A DNA stretch of 13,765 nt from Acutalibacter sp. (GTDB lineage Bacteria > Bacillota > Clostridia > Oscillospirales > Acutalibacteraceae). The notes beneath the pieces are model-generated. The model saw only the letters and a list, made by a program, of their open reading frames with translations, did no database searches and was not told the origin of the DNA. The position numbers were made by a program, and so were the translations under genes. The stretch covers positions 1 through 13,765 of the forward strand of contig JAAWSH010000015.1 in NCBI GenBank assembly GCA_022801475.1, given 5' to 3'. This document shows, piece by piece, positions 7,441 to 13,765 of this stretch (its first letter is position 1; every line of letters begins with the position of its first letter).

Positions 7441-7800
7441 TCAAGGGTGAGCGTCTAAACGCATTGATAAACAAAATGCTTCCCGGTGAGCGTTCATAAA
7501 AGTTTCGTCATCTCAGCTACCGCTTCGGTCTGCGCTGGATGGTCCAATTCCTTGACTTCGTCAAGAAACCGGGGATCAGCACCCGAGTCGGCAGTGGAGA
7601 AAGTCCCCACTGGGGACCGTTTTGACCCGACCGCGCTGGTAGGTGAGACTCCAAGACATCGTCACAAAATTCGCCCTTTGAACACTCCTGTCAAGGTTGT
7701 GAGGACTCATCGTCCCCACTGTGGCAAGATGGATTGGCCGCGCACACATAACGGGCTGTGGCAAACAGCGCGGCCACTACCTACAGAGTGAGAGCATATT
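7441..7800 (-). other. Hairpin-rich leader or dispersed repeat between tpiA and gpmI
   Basis: This 400-bp gap has no gene with a ribosome binding site. It is dense in inverted repeats: 7451-7462, 7461-7479, 7548-7556 with 7560-7568, the perfect GTCCCC/GGGGAC hairpin 7603-7617, 7699-7706 with 7712-7719, and the 9-bp pair TGGCCGCGC/GCGCGGCCA (7735-7743 with 7768-7776). Two stems (7548-7568 and 7699-7719) contain G-U pairs when read as minus-strand RNA but A-C mismatches on the plus strand, favouring a minus-strand transcript, the direction of gpmI. Direct repeats GGTGAGCGT (7446, 7485) and CTGTGGCAA (7719, 7756) are also present. A ~55-codon open stretch exists on the minus strand but has no start codon. 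It may be a regulatory leader, an RNA gene or a repeat family member. Confidence 0.45.
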
Positions 7801-7816
7801 TGTTCATTCGGTTGGT

Positions 7817-8587
7817 TTAGCCTTTGGTGGCGGCTTCTACAATGGCGGCAAAGTCTGCGGGCTTCAGGGAGGCTCCGCCGATGAGGCCGCCGTCTACGTC
7901 GGGCTGGGCCAGCAGCTCGGCGGCATTGCCGGCGTTCATGGACCCACCGTACTGAATGGTGATGCCGTCCCCAGCGACGGGGCTGTACAGCTCCTTAATG
8001 GTCTGGCGGATCAGGGCGCAGACCTCGTTGGCCTGGGCGGCGGTAGCGGTCTTGCCGGTGCCGATAGCCCATACGGGCTCGTAGGCGATGATAATGCGCT
8101 TCAGCTCTTCCTCACTGACCCCGCCCAGGGCAATCTTGGTCTGTAGGGCGCACAGCTCGCTGGTGATGCCCTGCTCCCGCTGCTCCAGGGTTTCGCCCAC
8201 GCAGAGGATCACGGTGAGGCCCGCGTCCAAAGCGGCACGCACCCGGTCGTGTACGGTGACGTCGGTCTCACCAAAGTACTGGCGGCGCTCACTGTGGCCG
8301 ATGATGACGATTTTTACGCCCATAGAGGCCAGCATCTCAGCGGAGATCTCTCCAGTGAACGCCCCGCTCTTGGCCCAGTGGCAGTTCTCCGCGCCGATCT
8401 GGATGTTGGTGCCCTGTGCGGCCTCCTGGGCGGCGGAAAGGTCCACAAAGGGGGTGCAGGCCACCACGTCGCAGCCAGCGTCCTTTACCAGGGGCGCGAT
8501 GGCGGCGATGAGCTCTTTGGCCTCGGCGGGGGTCTTGTTCATCTTCCAGTTGCCGGCGATAACGGCTTTGCGCAGTTGCTTGTTCAT
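7817..8587 (-). CDS. tpiA: Triose-phosphate isomerase
   Basis: This cytoplasmic glycolytic enzyme interconverts dihydroxyacetone phosphate and glyceraldehyde 3-phosphate. Its 256 residues form a complete TIM barrel of normal length. Active-site motifs are present: AGNWKMN with N13 and K15, IIGHSERR with the electrophile H98, AYEPVWAIGTGKTA with the catalytic base E170 and the flexible loop 6, and the phosphate-binding QYGGSMN. The ATG at 8587 has GGAGG ten bases upstream. That site lies in the last codons of the 48-codon gene at 8593-8739, whose stop is five bases from this ATG, so translation of the two is probably coupled. gpmI follows after 403 bases on the same strand. Confidence 0.97.
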   Translation of the reverse strand: MNKQLRKAVIAGNWKMNKTPAEAKELIAAIAPLVKDAGCDVVACTPFVDLSAAQEAAQGTNIQIGAENCHWAKSGAFTGEISAEMLASMGVKIVIIGHSERRQYFGETDVTVHDRVRAALDAGLTVILCVGETLEQREQGITSELCALQTKIALGGVSEEELKRIIIAYEPVWAIGTGKTATAAQANEVCALIRQTIKELYSPVAGDGITIQYGGSMNAGNAAELLAQPDVDGGLIGGASLKPADFAAIVEAATKG

Positions 8588-8592
8588 GATAA

Positions 8593-8739
8593 TTATTCCT
8601 CCAAAGTATTTTGCAAATTTTTCCTAAGTCTTTCAATGAGTTTTGACTTTTTCTCCGGATCATTTTCAAGCTCGATGTCATCCAGCTCGTCAATAATCAT
8701 ACGCAAAAAAGCGCAGAATTGCTTGTCAGTCTGTCCCAT
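8593..8739 (-). CDS. 48-residue small protein of unknown function, upstream of and coupled to tpiA
   Basis: The gene starts at ATG 8739 with a strong AAGGAGG site seven bases upstream and ends at TAA 8593, five bases before the tpiA start. The product begins MGQTDKQFCAFLRMIIDELD and ends KSKLIERLRKNLQNTLEE. It is highly charged, with two likely amphipathic helices around a short acidic ENDPEKK turn, one cysteine and no membrane segment or signal peptide. I do not recognise the family. Support for it being real comes from the ribosome binding site, the tight spacing to tpiA, and a degenerate paralogue immediately upstream (8808-8951) that shares its layout and conserved residues. A binding partner or regulatory peptide role is possible but unproven. 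Confidence 0.75.
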   Translation of the reverse strand: MGQTDKQFCAFLRMIIDELDDIELENDPEKKSKLIERLRKNLQNTLEE

Positions 8740-8807
8740 AGAAAATCCTCCTTGCGGTGACCGGTTTGTGGTCTGGTATATTCGGATTCAGCCTTTCAAC
8801 TTTCATT

Positions 8808-8951
8808 TTAGTCCAGCAGGGCGGTACTCTCCAGGTCCTTGATTATTTCTTTCAGCAGCTTGTCCTTTTAGGAAGGGTCCCGTTCCACACAGATTCATTG
8901 CAGCTGGCAAATCACCAGCTGCAGGAACGCGCTAAAAGCCTTGTCTCCCAT
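8808..8951 (-). pseudogene. Degenerate paralogue of the 48-residue small protein gene
   Basis: Reading from ATG 8951 (GAAGG site seven bases upstream), the frame gives MGDKAFSAFLQLVICQLQ, then TGA, ICVERDPS, TAA, and KDKLLKEIIKDLESTALLD before a final TAA. It aligns almost end to end with the intact neighbour: DKAFSAFLQLVICQL against DKQFCAFLRMIIDEL, and ERDPS*KDKLLKEIIKDL against ENDPEKKSKLIERLRKNL. Two internal stops make a full-length product unlikely. It lies directly after the pgk terminator. I read it as an old tandem duplication or an ancestral pair in which this copy has decayed. Confidence 0.75.
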
Positions 8952-8969
8952 ATTCTATCCTTCTTTCAC

Positions 8970-8996
8970 AAAAAAGGGCGGAGTCATCCCCCGCCC
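8970..8996 (-). terminator. Strong intrinsic terminator after pgk
   Basis: On the minus strand GGGCGG and CCGCCC (plus positions 8991-8996 and 8976-8981) form a GC-only 6-bp stem with a nine-base loop, followed by six T (8970-8975). It begins 15 bases after the pgk stop and precedes the broken small gene, so it should limit read-through into tpiA. Confidence 0.88.
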
Positions 8997-9011
8997 TCCC
9001 GCATAGCAAAA

Positions 9012-10310
9012 TTATTTCTCGTTCAGGCAGGCAATACCAGGCAGCTCCAGGCCCTCCAGGAATTCCAGGGAGGCGCCGCCGCCGGTGGAGATGTGGGTCA
9101 TCTTGTCCGCAAAGCCCAGCTTCTCTACCGCCGCCGCGCTGTCGCCGCCGCCGATGATGGAGATGGCGCCGCTCTCGGCCACAGCGGAGGCTACGCCAAT
9201 GGTGCCCTTTGCGAAGTTGTCCCACTCGGAGACGCCCATGGGGCCGTTCCACACCACGGTGGCCGCGCCCTTAATGGCCTCGCTGAACAGCTCAATGGTT
9301 TTGGGGCCAATGTCCAGGCCCATCCAGCCCTCGGGAATACTGGTGGAGTCCACTACCTGGCTCTCGGTGTCGGGGTCGAACTCCTTGCCCACCTTGGTAT
9401 CCACAGGCAGCAGGAACTTCACGCCGTTCTTCTGGGCCTTCTCCAGGGTAGCCTTGGCCAGCTCCAGCTTGTCCTCTTCGCACAGCGAAGTGCCAATGCC
9501 ATAGCCCTGGGCCTTGAAGAAGGTATAGGCCATGCCGCCGCCAATGATCAGGGTGTCCACCTTGCTGATCAGGTTGTCGATTACGCCAATCTTGTCGGAG
9601 ACCTTTGCGCCGCCCAAAATGGCCACAAAAGGACGCTTGGGCTCGGTCAGGGCGCCGCCCATGACGGTGATCTCCTTCTGGATCAGGTAGCCGCACACGG
9701 CGGGCAGATAGTGGGACACGCCTTCGGTAGAAGCGTGGGCCCGGTGGGCGGTGCCAAAGGCGTCGTTTACATAAATCTCAGCCATAGAGGCCAGCTCTTT
9801 GGCAAAGGCGGGGTCGTTCTTGGTCTCTTCAGCATGGAAGCGGATGTTCTCAATAATCATCACGTCGCCGTCCTTCAGAGCGGCGGCTTTGGCTTTGGCA
9901 TCGGGACCGATCACGTCCTTGGCCATAGCCACGTCTTTGCCCAAAAGCTTACCCAGCTCGGCGGCCACAGGGGCTAGGGAGAATTTGGTTACGTCGCCCT
10001 TAGCGGCCTCCAGGGCCTTAGCGGTGGCCTCGGCCTGCTCGGCCTGGGGCATAGCGTCAATCTTTTTCTTCTCCTTCTTGTCCAGCTTAACGGTATCGTT
10101 AAAAATATTGTGGGGACGGCCCATGTGAGAGCAGAGAATCACCTTGGCGCCGTGATCAGAAAGGTACTTTACAGTGGGCAGCGCGCCTACAATGCGCTTG
10201 GTGTCAGTGATTGCGCCGTCCTTCATAGGGACGTTAAAGTCGCAGCGGACCAGAACCCGCTTGCCGGCTACGTCAATGTCCTCAACGGTCTTTTTGTTCA
10301 AATAGTTCAT
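9012..10310 (-). CDS. pgk: Phosphoglycerate kinase with an internal insertion
   Basis: This cytoplasmic glycolytic enzyme makes ATP while converting 1,3-bisphosphoglycerate to 3-phosphoglycerate. Motifs seen in order are [10 protein letters not shown] (19-28), CSHMGRP (60-66), FSLAPVA (110-116), [62 protein letters not shown] and [13 protein letters not shown], ending [13 protein letters not shown]. The length of 432 exceeds the usual ~395. The excess is a lysine- and alanine-rich stretch of about 35 residues (roughly 69-107, nucleotides 9990-10106) between HMGRP and FSLAPVA, where most homologues have a few residues. The ATG at 10310 has AAGGAG nine bases upstream, and a good sigma-A promoter lies at 10371-10399. 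No gap gene is adjacent. Confidence 0.97.
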   Translation of the reverse strand: MNYLNKKTVEDIDVAGKRVLVRCDFNVPMKDGAITDTKRIVGALPTVKYLSDHGAKVILCSHMGRPHNIFNDTVKLDKKEKKKIDAMPQAEQAEATAKALEAAKGDVTKFSLAPVAAELGKLLGKDVAMAKDVIGPDAKAKAAALKDGDVMIIENIRFHAEETKNDPAFAKELASMAEIYVNDAFGTAHRAHASTEGVSHYLPAVCGYLIQKEITVMGGALTEPKRPFVAILGGAKVSDKIGVIDNLISKVDTLIIGGGMAYTFFKAQGYGIGTSLCEEDKLELAKATLEKAQKNGVKFLLPVDTKVGKEFDPDTESQVVDSTSIPEGWMGLDIGPKTIELFSEAIKGAATVVWNGPMGVSEWDNFAKGTIGVASAVAESGAISIIGGGDSAAAVEKLGFADKMTHISTGGGASLEFLEGLELPGIACLNEK

Positions 10311-10370
10311 GTTGGAGCACTCCTTTTGTATAGAGATAAGGTGGCGGTAACGAACAGCCTACTACCAAAT

Positions 10371-10399
10371 ATTGTATAACAAAACGCGGCTGTTTGCAA
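10371..10399 (-). promoter_or_regulatory. Sigma-A promoter of pgk
   Basis: On the minus strand TTGCAA (10394-10399) and TACAAT (10371-10376) are separated by 17 bp. The predicted leader is about 55 bases. It lies in the 138-bp gap after the GNAT gene, so pgk need not depend on upstream transcription. Confidence 0.8.
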
Positions 10400-10448
10400 G
10401 TAGAACTTTGCGAAAACAGACGCGCGAGGTCAATTTTTCCAGGGATTC

Positions 10449-10964
10449 CTAAATTCGAAAGGCATAAATATCCGCCTGCTGTCCTTCATGGGTAAAGCTG
10501 CACTGGTAGACGCCGCCGTTGCTCTTGATTACCTTTACCGAGGGGATGTTTTCCCGCTCTACAGAGATATGCAGCGCTGTCAGTCTCACTTCTTTGGCCC
10601 GGTCCAGCACCTGCCGCAGCATCTGCCCAGCATAGCCTTTTTGGCGCTGGCTGGGCCGCACACTGTAGCCGCAGTTGCCCAAGTCCGCTAAAAAGTCATT
10701 GAGAGTATGGCATAGGTCAATGATGCCCACGAGCTCGTCCTCGCCGTCCACTGCGAAAAACGTGTCGGTCCGCACCCAGCCAGGGCTTACGGTCTCAGGG
10801 TCCGCGTTTTTGGTGACGCCATCCAGCCAATCCTCATAGCGCTCGGTTTGGTCCAGCAGCTCGCTGCCAAAGATCACCGGCTCGCCGGAACTGAAAAATT
10901 CTTGCCGAAAAGCCAGCGCGCTCTTTGTGGTTTGGACGGGGAACTTCCAGATAAATCCTCTCAT
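10449..10964 (-). CDS. GNAT-family N-acetyltransferase with an apparent N-terminal frameshift
   Basis: GNAT enzymes transfer an acetyl group from acetyl-CoA to amines; the substrate here is unknown. The open frame encodes 171 residues with the acetyl-CoA binding motif VRPSQRQKGYAGQML (R107, G110, A112) and the later IKSNGG. The 5' end looks wrong. The best-placed ribosome binding site (AAGGAG, 10981-10986) is nine bases from an ATG at 10971 in another frame, which reads MKNERIYLEVPRPNHKE, a typical start for this family. Skipping one base (10920) after that GAG codon joins it to ALAFRQEFF in the main frame. So an extra base near 10920 probably broke the gene or is a sequencing error. The in-frame ATG at 10964 is 16 bases from the site and gives an atypical N-terminus. 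It lies 29 bases after the kinase-like gene, probably in one transcript. Confidence 0.8.
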   Translation of the reverse strand: MRGFIWKFPVQTTKSALAFRQEFFSSGEPVIFGSELLDQTERYEDWLDGVTKNADPETVSPGWVRTDTFFAVDGEDELVGIIDLCHTLNDFLADLGNCGYSVRPSQRQKGYAGQMLRQVLDRAKEVRLTALHISVERENIPSVKVIKSNGGVYQCSFTHEGQQADIYAFRI

Positions 10965-11000
10965 TTTTCATAATAACATACTCCTTGGCTTATTCTTTGT

Positions 11001-11633
11001 TTATTGATCTGATGAACTCCCTCCCTCCGCGCCCTCATAGCACATTCGCTGTGCCGTAAGGGTTTGTAATATCTCGTCAAATACGTTCTCCCGCTGAAGG
11101 GAGGTCTCATAGTAGGGCAGGCCCAGCTTTTGGCACTGGTCCCGAATCATTCGGCTTTGTTCCACCAGGTATTCGCAGCCCTCCATGCGCTCTTCATCAG
11201 AGAGGCAGTAGCTATAGTCCTCTGGCGTATCATATTTTTTCTGGATGTCAAAGCGCTCCTGAGGGGTTACGTCGGCGGTAAGAAGATAGAAAATATCGCA
11301 GACCGCCGGGTCCAGGAACTTGGTATAGTCCTCTGGCAGAAGTTGGTACATGTCAATGACCATGGGCCCGTTTTTCTGGTCGTATTCCTCTTGGCTGGTC
11401 ATAACCTCCAGGAAAGGGGCCATCTTTCCGCTGATGATGCGGAGAATCTCCTCCGAGGACTTCCCAGCGTTCACAGCGATGCCGGTGTCCACCCCGGTTT
11501 GGGGGAAGCAGCGCTCGAACCCGGCGATCACCGCGTCCATGGAGATGTGCTGCCAGCCAAAGGACTGGGCTACCCGGCGGGCCAGGGTGCTTTTGCCAGA
11601 CCGGGGCACCCCGGCAATAATGAGATGTTTCAT
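11001..11633 (-). CDS. P-loop nucleoside/nucleotide kinase-like protein
   Basis: The product is 210 residues, starting MKHLIIAGVPRSGKSTLARR with a Walker A motif GVPRSGKS (residues 8-15), followed by HISMDAVIAGFE, where the aspartate resembles the substrate- or base-contacting acid of small kinases. A later hydrophobic strand PMVIDMYQLLP and CDIFYLLTADVTPQERF fit an adenylate kinase/shikimate kinase-like fold. There is no membrane segment. I cannot name the substrate. The ATG at 11633 has a perfect AAGGAGG six bases upstream. The GNAT gene follows after 29 bases, suggesting an operon in which one enzyme phosphorylates and the other acetylates small molecules, though nothing shows they share a substrate. 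The permease gene upstream ends 66 bases away, with a weak terminator in between. Confidence 0.75.
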   Translation of the reverse strand: MKHLIIAGVPRSGKSTLARRVAQSFGWQHISMDAVIAGFERCFPQTGVDTGIAVNAGKSSEEILRIISGKMAPFLEVMTSQEEYDQKNGPMVIDMYQLLPEDYTKFLDPAVCDIFYLLTADVTPQERFDIQKKYDTPEDYSYCLSDEERMEGCEYLVEQSRMIRDQCQKLGLPYYETSLQRENVFDEILQTLTAQRMCYEGAEGGSSSDQ

Positions 11634-11662
11634 AGTGATCCTCCTTAATAATTTGCTAGACG

Positions 11663-11686
11663 AATAAAAGACGGCGCGATGCCCGT
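11663..11686 (-). terminator. Possible weak terminator after the ABC permease
   Basis: On the minus strand ACGGGC and GCGCCGT pair over six bases with one bulge and an ATC loop (11671-11686), followed by CTTTTATT. The stem is short, so partial read-through into the kinase-like gene is likely. Confidence 0.4.
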
Positions 11687-11699
11687 ATACCCTGATTCC

Positions 11700-13765
11700 C
11701 TACTCCGGCGCCTTCATGCTTTCCACCATACTGATATTTGCCAGCTTCTTATACATCACCAGGCTTACTAACAGGCTGAACAGGAAGGTCAGCAAAGTGG
11801 CGAATATATAGCTGAGGGGGTAGATGTTCCGGCCGAACATCACCAGGTCCACCTCTGCGGTGCGGATGACAAACTGATGCAGCACAACGCCCAGCAGCAG
11901 CCCCACCCCGGTTCCAATCAGGGTCAGCATGGCGGCCTCACGGTAGATATAGGCAGCCACCTCGTTCTGGTAAAAGCCTAGCACCTTGATGGTAGCCAGC
12001 TCTTTTTCCCGCTCGGTAATATTGATGTTGGTCAGGTTATATAGCACCACAAAGGCCAGGGCCCCCGCCGAGATAATGAGCACCAGCACAATGGAATTGA
12101 TGCTTTGCAGGCTATTATTAAAGCTGGCGGAAAGCTCTTTGATAGAGGTGGTCATGGCCACCCCGCCGCACTGAAGCAGGTCTGTGTTCAGGGCCTCTTC
12201 ACCGCCCCGGGGGCCCTCTTCCGGTAACTTACACAATAGGGAGTTTACCGTGGCTTCCTGGCCAAAAGCTTCCTGGTAGGCGGCAGGGGAAAGGTATAGG
12301 TAGTGGTGTACATAGTTTTCGCAAATATCGGTTATGACAAAGCTGGCCTGATCTTCATCCTGGTTTTTCACAGTAATACGGTCTCCCACCGAGAGACGGT
12401 GGCGCTCCGCCAGCTTTTCCGTAATAATGACAGAGTTTTCGTTATAGTCCACAGGCTGGCTGTCTGTGCGGTGGCGGAAGTGGAAAAACTCCGGCAGCCG
12501 GTCCCCTTGGGGTGTGGCGAAAATAGTCACACTGTCCTCCGGCCGGCCCTCCTTTGGCACCACTGTGCCACTGTCCTGTAGGGCGGGCAGATAGTCCAGC
12601 ACCCGGTTCTTATCGGACAGAATCTCCATAAGACCAGGAGTTTCCAGAGCCTCGCTTTCGTTTAGGGCCACAATAAGCTGATACTGGGAGAGCTGGGTAT
12701 ATTGCAGTCCCACAATGTCAGAGATGGAGTCCCGTATACCAAAGCCTGTTACCAGCAGAGCCGTGCACCCGGCAATGCCCAGCACGGTCATGAAAAAGCG
12801 CTTTTTATAGCGGAACAGGTTGCGGGCGGTAACCTTTTGGGTAAACTTCAGACGGCTCCACAAGGGGGTGATATATTCCAGCAGAATGCGCTTGCCAGCC
12901 TTGGGGGCTTTAGGCAGCATCAGCCGGGCAGGAACCTCCTTCAGGGCGTGCCAGCAGGCGGAGAGGGTGGCTATCAGGGTGCACAGCACAGCCGTTACCG
13001 CCGAGACCAGCGCCAGGGTCCAGCTAAAGGGCGTCAGCACCTGGGGCAGGTCGTACATGATATTATAGGCGTTTACAATAATGGTGGGGAACAGCCACAT
13101 GCCCATAGCCACCCCCACCGCGCAGCCCAAAAGGCTGGCCGCAGCGGCATACAGCAGGTACTTGGCGGCAATGGAGAGGGAGGAATAGCCCAGGGCCTTC
13201 ATGGCGCCAATAAGCTGCCGCTCTTCCTCCACCATGCGGGTCATGGTGGTCAGGGCCACCAGCGCGGCCACTAGGAAGAAGAACACTGGGAACACCTGGG
13301 CAATGGCGGCAATCTTGTCCGCGTTGTCCGCGTAGCTGGAAAAGCCCGCATTGTCCTTTCGGTCAAAGATATACCACTCGCAGGCCTCTATTTCGTCGAT
13401 GTCCGCCTGGGCGTCATGGATCTTCTCCTCCGCGTCGGCCAGCTCCCGGTCCGCGTCGGTCTTGCCAGTCTCGTACTCATCCCAGCCCTGGGCCAGATCC
13501 TTTTTACCATCCTCCAGCTTTTGCAGGCCCTCGTCATAGTCAGCCTGTCCCTGGACCAGGTCGTTTTCCGCTTGGGCAAACTCTGCCTCGGTGTCCCGCA
13601 TGGTCTGCTGTAAGGTGGCCTCCGAGCGGTCCAGCTCCGCCTTTTGACTGGTAAGCTGGGCCTGCCGCTGTTCCAGCTGGGTTAGCTGGGCGTTTAGCTG
13701 CCGCTGGCTCTCTTCCAGGCGGGCCCGGGCCTGCTGGGCCTGGGCCAGACCTGTGTGATACTGGG
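11700..13765 (-). CDS. FtsX/MacB-type ABC transporter permease (C-terminal part, cut by window edge)
   Basis: The visible 687 residues remain open to the window edge, so the start and first membrane segment lie outside. The first ~125 residues (13391-13765) are a charged, glutamine-rich coiled coil, probably extracytoplasmic. A first FtsX domain follows, with a membrane segment around 13242-13310, the motif EEERQLIGAMKALGYSS and two or three more hydrophobic segments. After FTQKVTARNLFRYKKRFFMT comes another membrane segment, an extracytoplasmic domain of about 230 residues, and a second FtsX domain with NINITEREKELATIKVLGFY and two further hydrophobic segments, ending SMVESMKAPE. This duplicated layout is typical of Firmicute FtsX-like permeases of about 1,000 residues that work with a separate ATPase, expected upstream beyond the edge. 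Such systems export or sense lipids and antimicrobial peptides; the cargo here is unknown. Confidence 0.9.
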   Translation of the reverse strand, partial: QYHTGLAQAQQARARLEESQRQLNAQLTQLEQRQAQLTSQKAELDRSEATLQQTMRDTEAEFAQAENDLVQGQADYDEGLQKLEDGKKDLAQGWDEYETGKTDADRELADAEEKIHDAQADIDEIEACEWYIFDRKDNAGFSSYADNADKIAAIAQVFPVFFFLVAALVALTTMTRMVEEERQLIGAMKALGYSSLSIAAKYLLYAAAASLLGCAVGVAMGMWLFPTIIVNAYNIMYDLPQVLTPFSWTLALVSAVTAVLCTLIATLSACWHALKEVPARLMLPKAPKAGKRILLEYITPLWSRLKFTQKVTARNLFRYKKRFFMTVLGIAGCTALLVTGFGIRDSISDIVGLQYTQLSQYQLIVALNESEALETPGLMEILSDKNRVLDYLPALQDSGTVVPKEGRPEDSVTIFATPQGDRLPEFFHFRHRTDSQPVDYNENSVIITEKLAERHRLSVGDRITVKNQDEDQASFVITDICENYVHHYLYLSPAAYQEAFGQEATVNSLLCKLPEEGPRGGEEALNTDLLQCGGVAMTTSIKELSASFNNSLQSINSIVLVLIISAGALAFVVLYNLTNINITEREKELATIKVLGFYQNEVAAYIYREAAMLTLIGTGVGLLLGVVLHQFVIRTAEVDLVMFGRNIYPLSYIFATLLTFLFSLLVSLVMYKKLANISMVESMKAPE

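Noticed and set aside
7486..7791. Overlapping open frames on both strands in the tpiA-gpmI gap, including a ~55-codon minus-strand stretch containing STADSGADPRFLDEVKEL
   Set aside because: None has a start codon with a ribosome binding site, frames are open in several registers at once, and the stretch is dominated by hairpins, so non-coding structured DNA is the simpler reading.
8895..8897. In-frame TGA in the small-gene paralogue as a selenocysteine codon
   Set aside because: A second in-frame stop (TAA) follows, the aligned residue in the intact copy is not cysteine, and no selenocysteine insertion hairpin is evident.
8757..9977. Long plus-strand open frame opposite pgk
   Set aside because: It is antisense to an unmistakable pgk gene and has shadow-like composition.
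1..13765. CRISPR array, tRNA or rRNA genes, toxin-antitoxin, phage or defence modules
   Set aside because: No regularly spaced repeats, no tRNA or rRNA signatures, and no genes of these classes were recognised on either strand.

Overview
The window looks like chromosomal DNA from a spore-forming, moderately GC-rich member of the Clostridia. A gut Oscillospiraceae/Ruminococcaceae-type anaerobe is my inference. The grounds are a sporulation sigma-G gene at the left edge, strong AAGGAGG-type ribosome binding sites, sigma-A promoters with 17-bp spacing, a phosphoglycerate kinase with an extra insertion, a DUF3784 protein and an FtsX-type permease with a long coiled coil. No phage, plasmid, CRISPR or recognisable defence genes are present.

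Layout. 1-395 (minus) is the N-terminal part of sigG, cut by the window edge, with a candidate sigma-F promoter upstream. 714-1166 (plus) is a small XRE-family regulator, closed by a hairpin terminator shared with the convergent gene at 1345-2616 (minus), a CLC transporter with the hallmarks of the fluoride/proton antiporter branch. Divergent promoters separate it from 2845-5079 (plus), a cytoplasmic family 3 glycoside hydrolase with a consensus promoter and a palindrome at its transcription start. 5137-5540 holds no gene but is bracketed by inverted repeats, with a second inverted-repeat element nested inside.

10310 down to 5538 (minus) is a glycolytic block: pgk, a degenerate copy of a small gene, an intact 48-codon small gene, tpiA, gpmI and a DUF3784 membrane protein. 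pgk has its own promoter and is followed by a strong terminator, so the tpiA-gpmI part is probably transcribed at a different level. A hairpin-rich 360-bp stretch lies between tpiA and gpmI. 11633 down to 10449 (minus) is a P-loop kinase-like gene followed by a GNAT acetyltransferase whose first codons are out of frame with the rest. 13765 down to 11700 (minus) is the C-terminal two-thirds or so of an FtsX/MacB-type ABC permease that runs off the right edge.

How the genes relate. Pgk, TpiA and GpmI catalyse lower-glycolysis steps, and the GH3 enzyme could feed glucose or xylose into that pathway. The most unusual items are the duplicated small gene between pgk and tpiA (one copy intact and apparently translationally coupled to tpiA, one copy broken by two stops), the structured leader in front of gpmI, and the nested repeat at 5137-5540. 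All calls come from reading the sequence; no database search was run.
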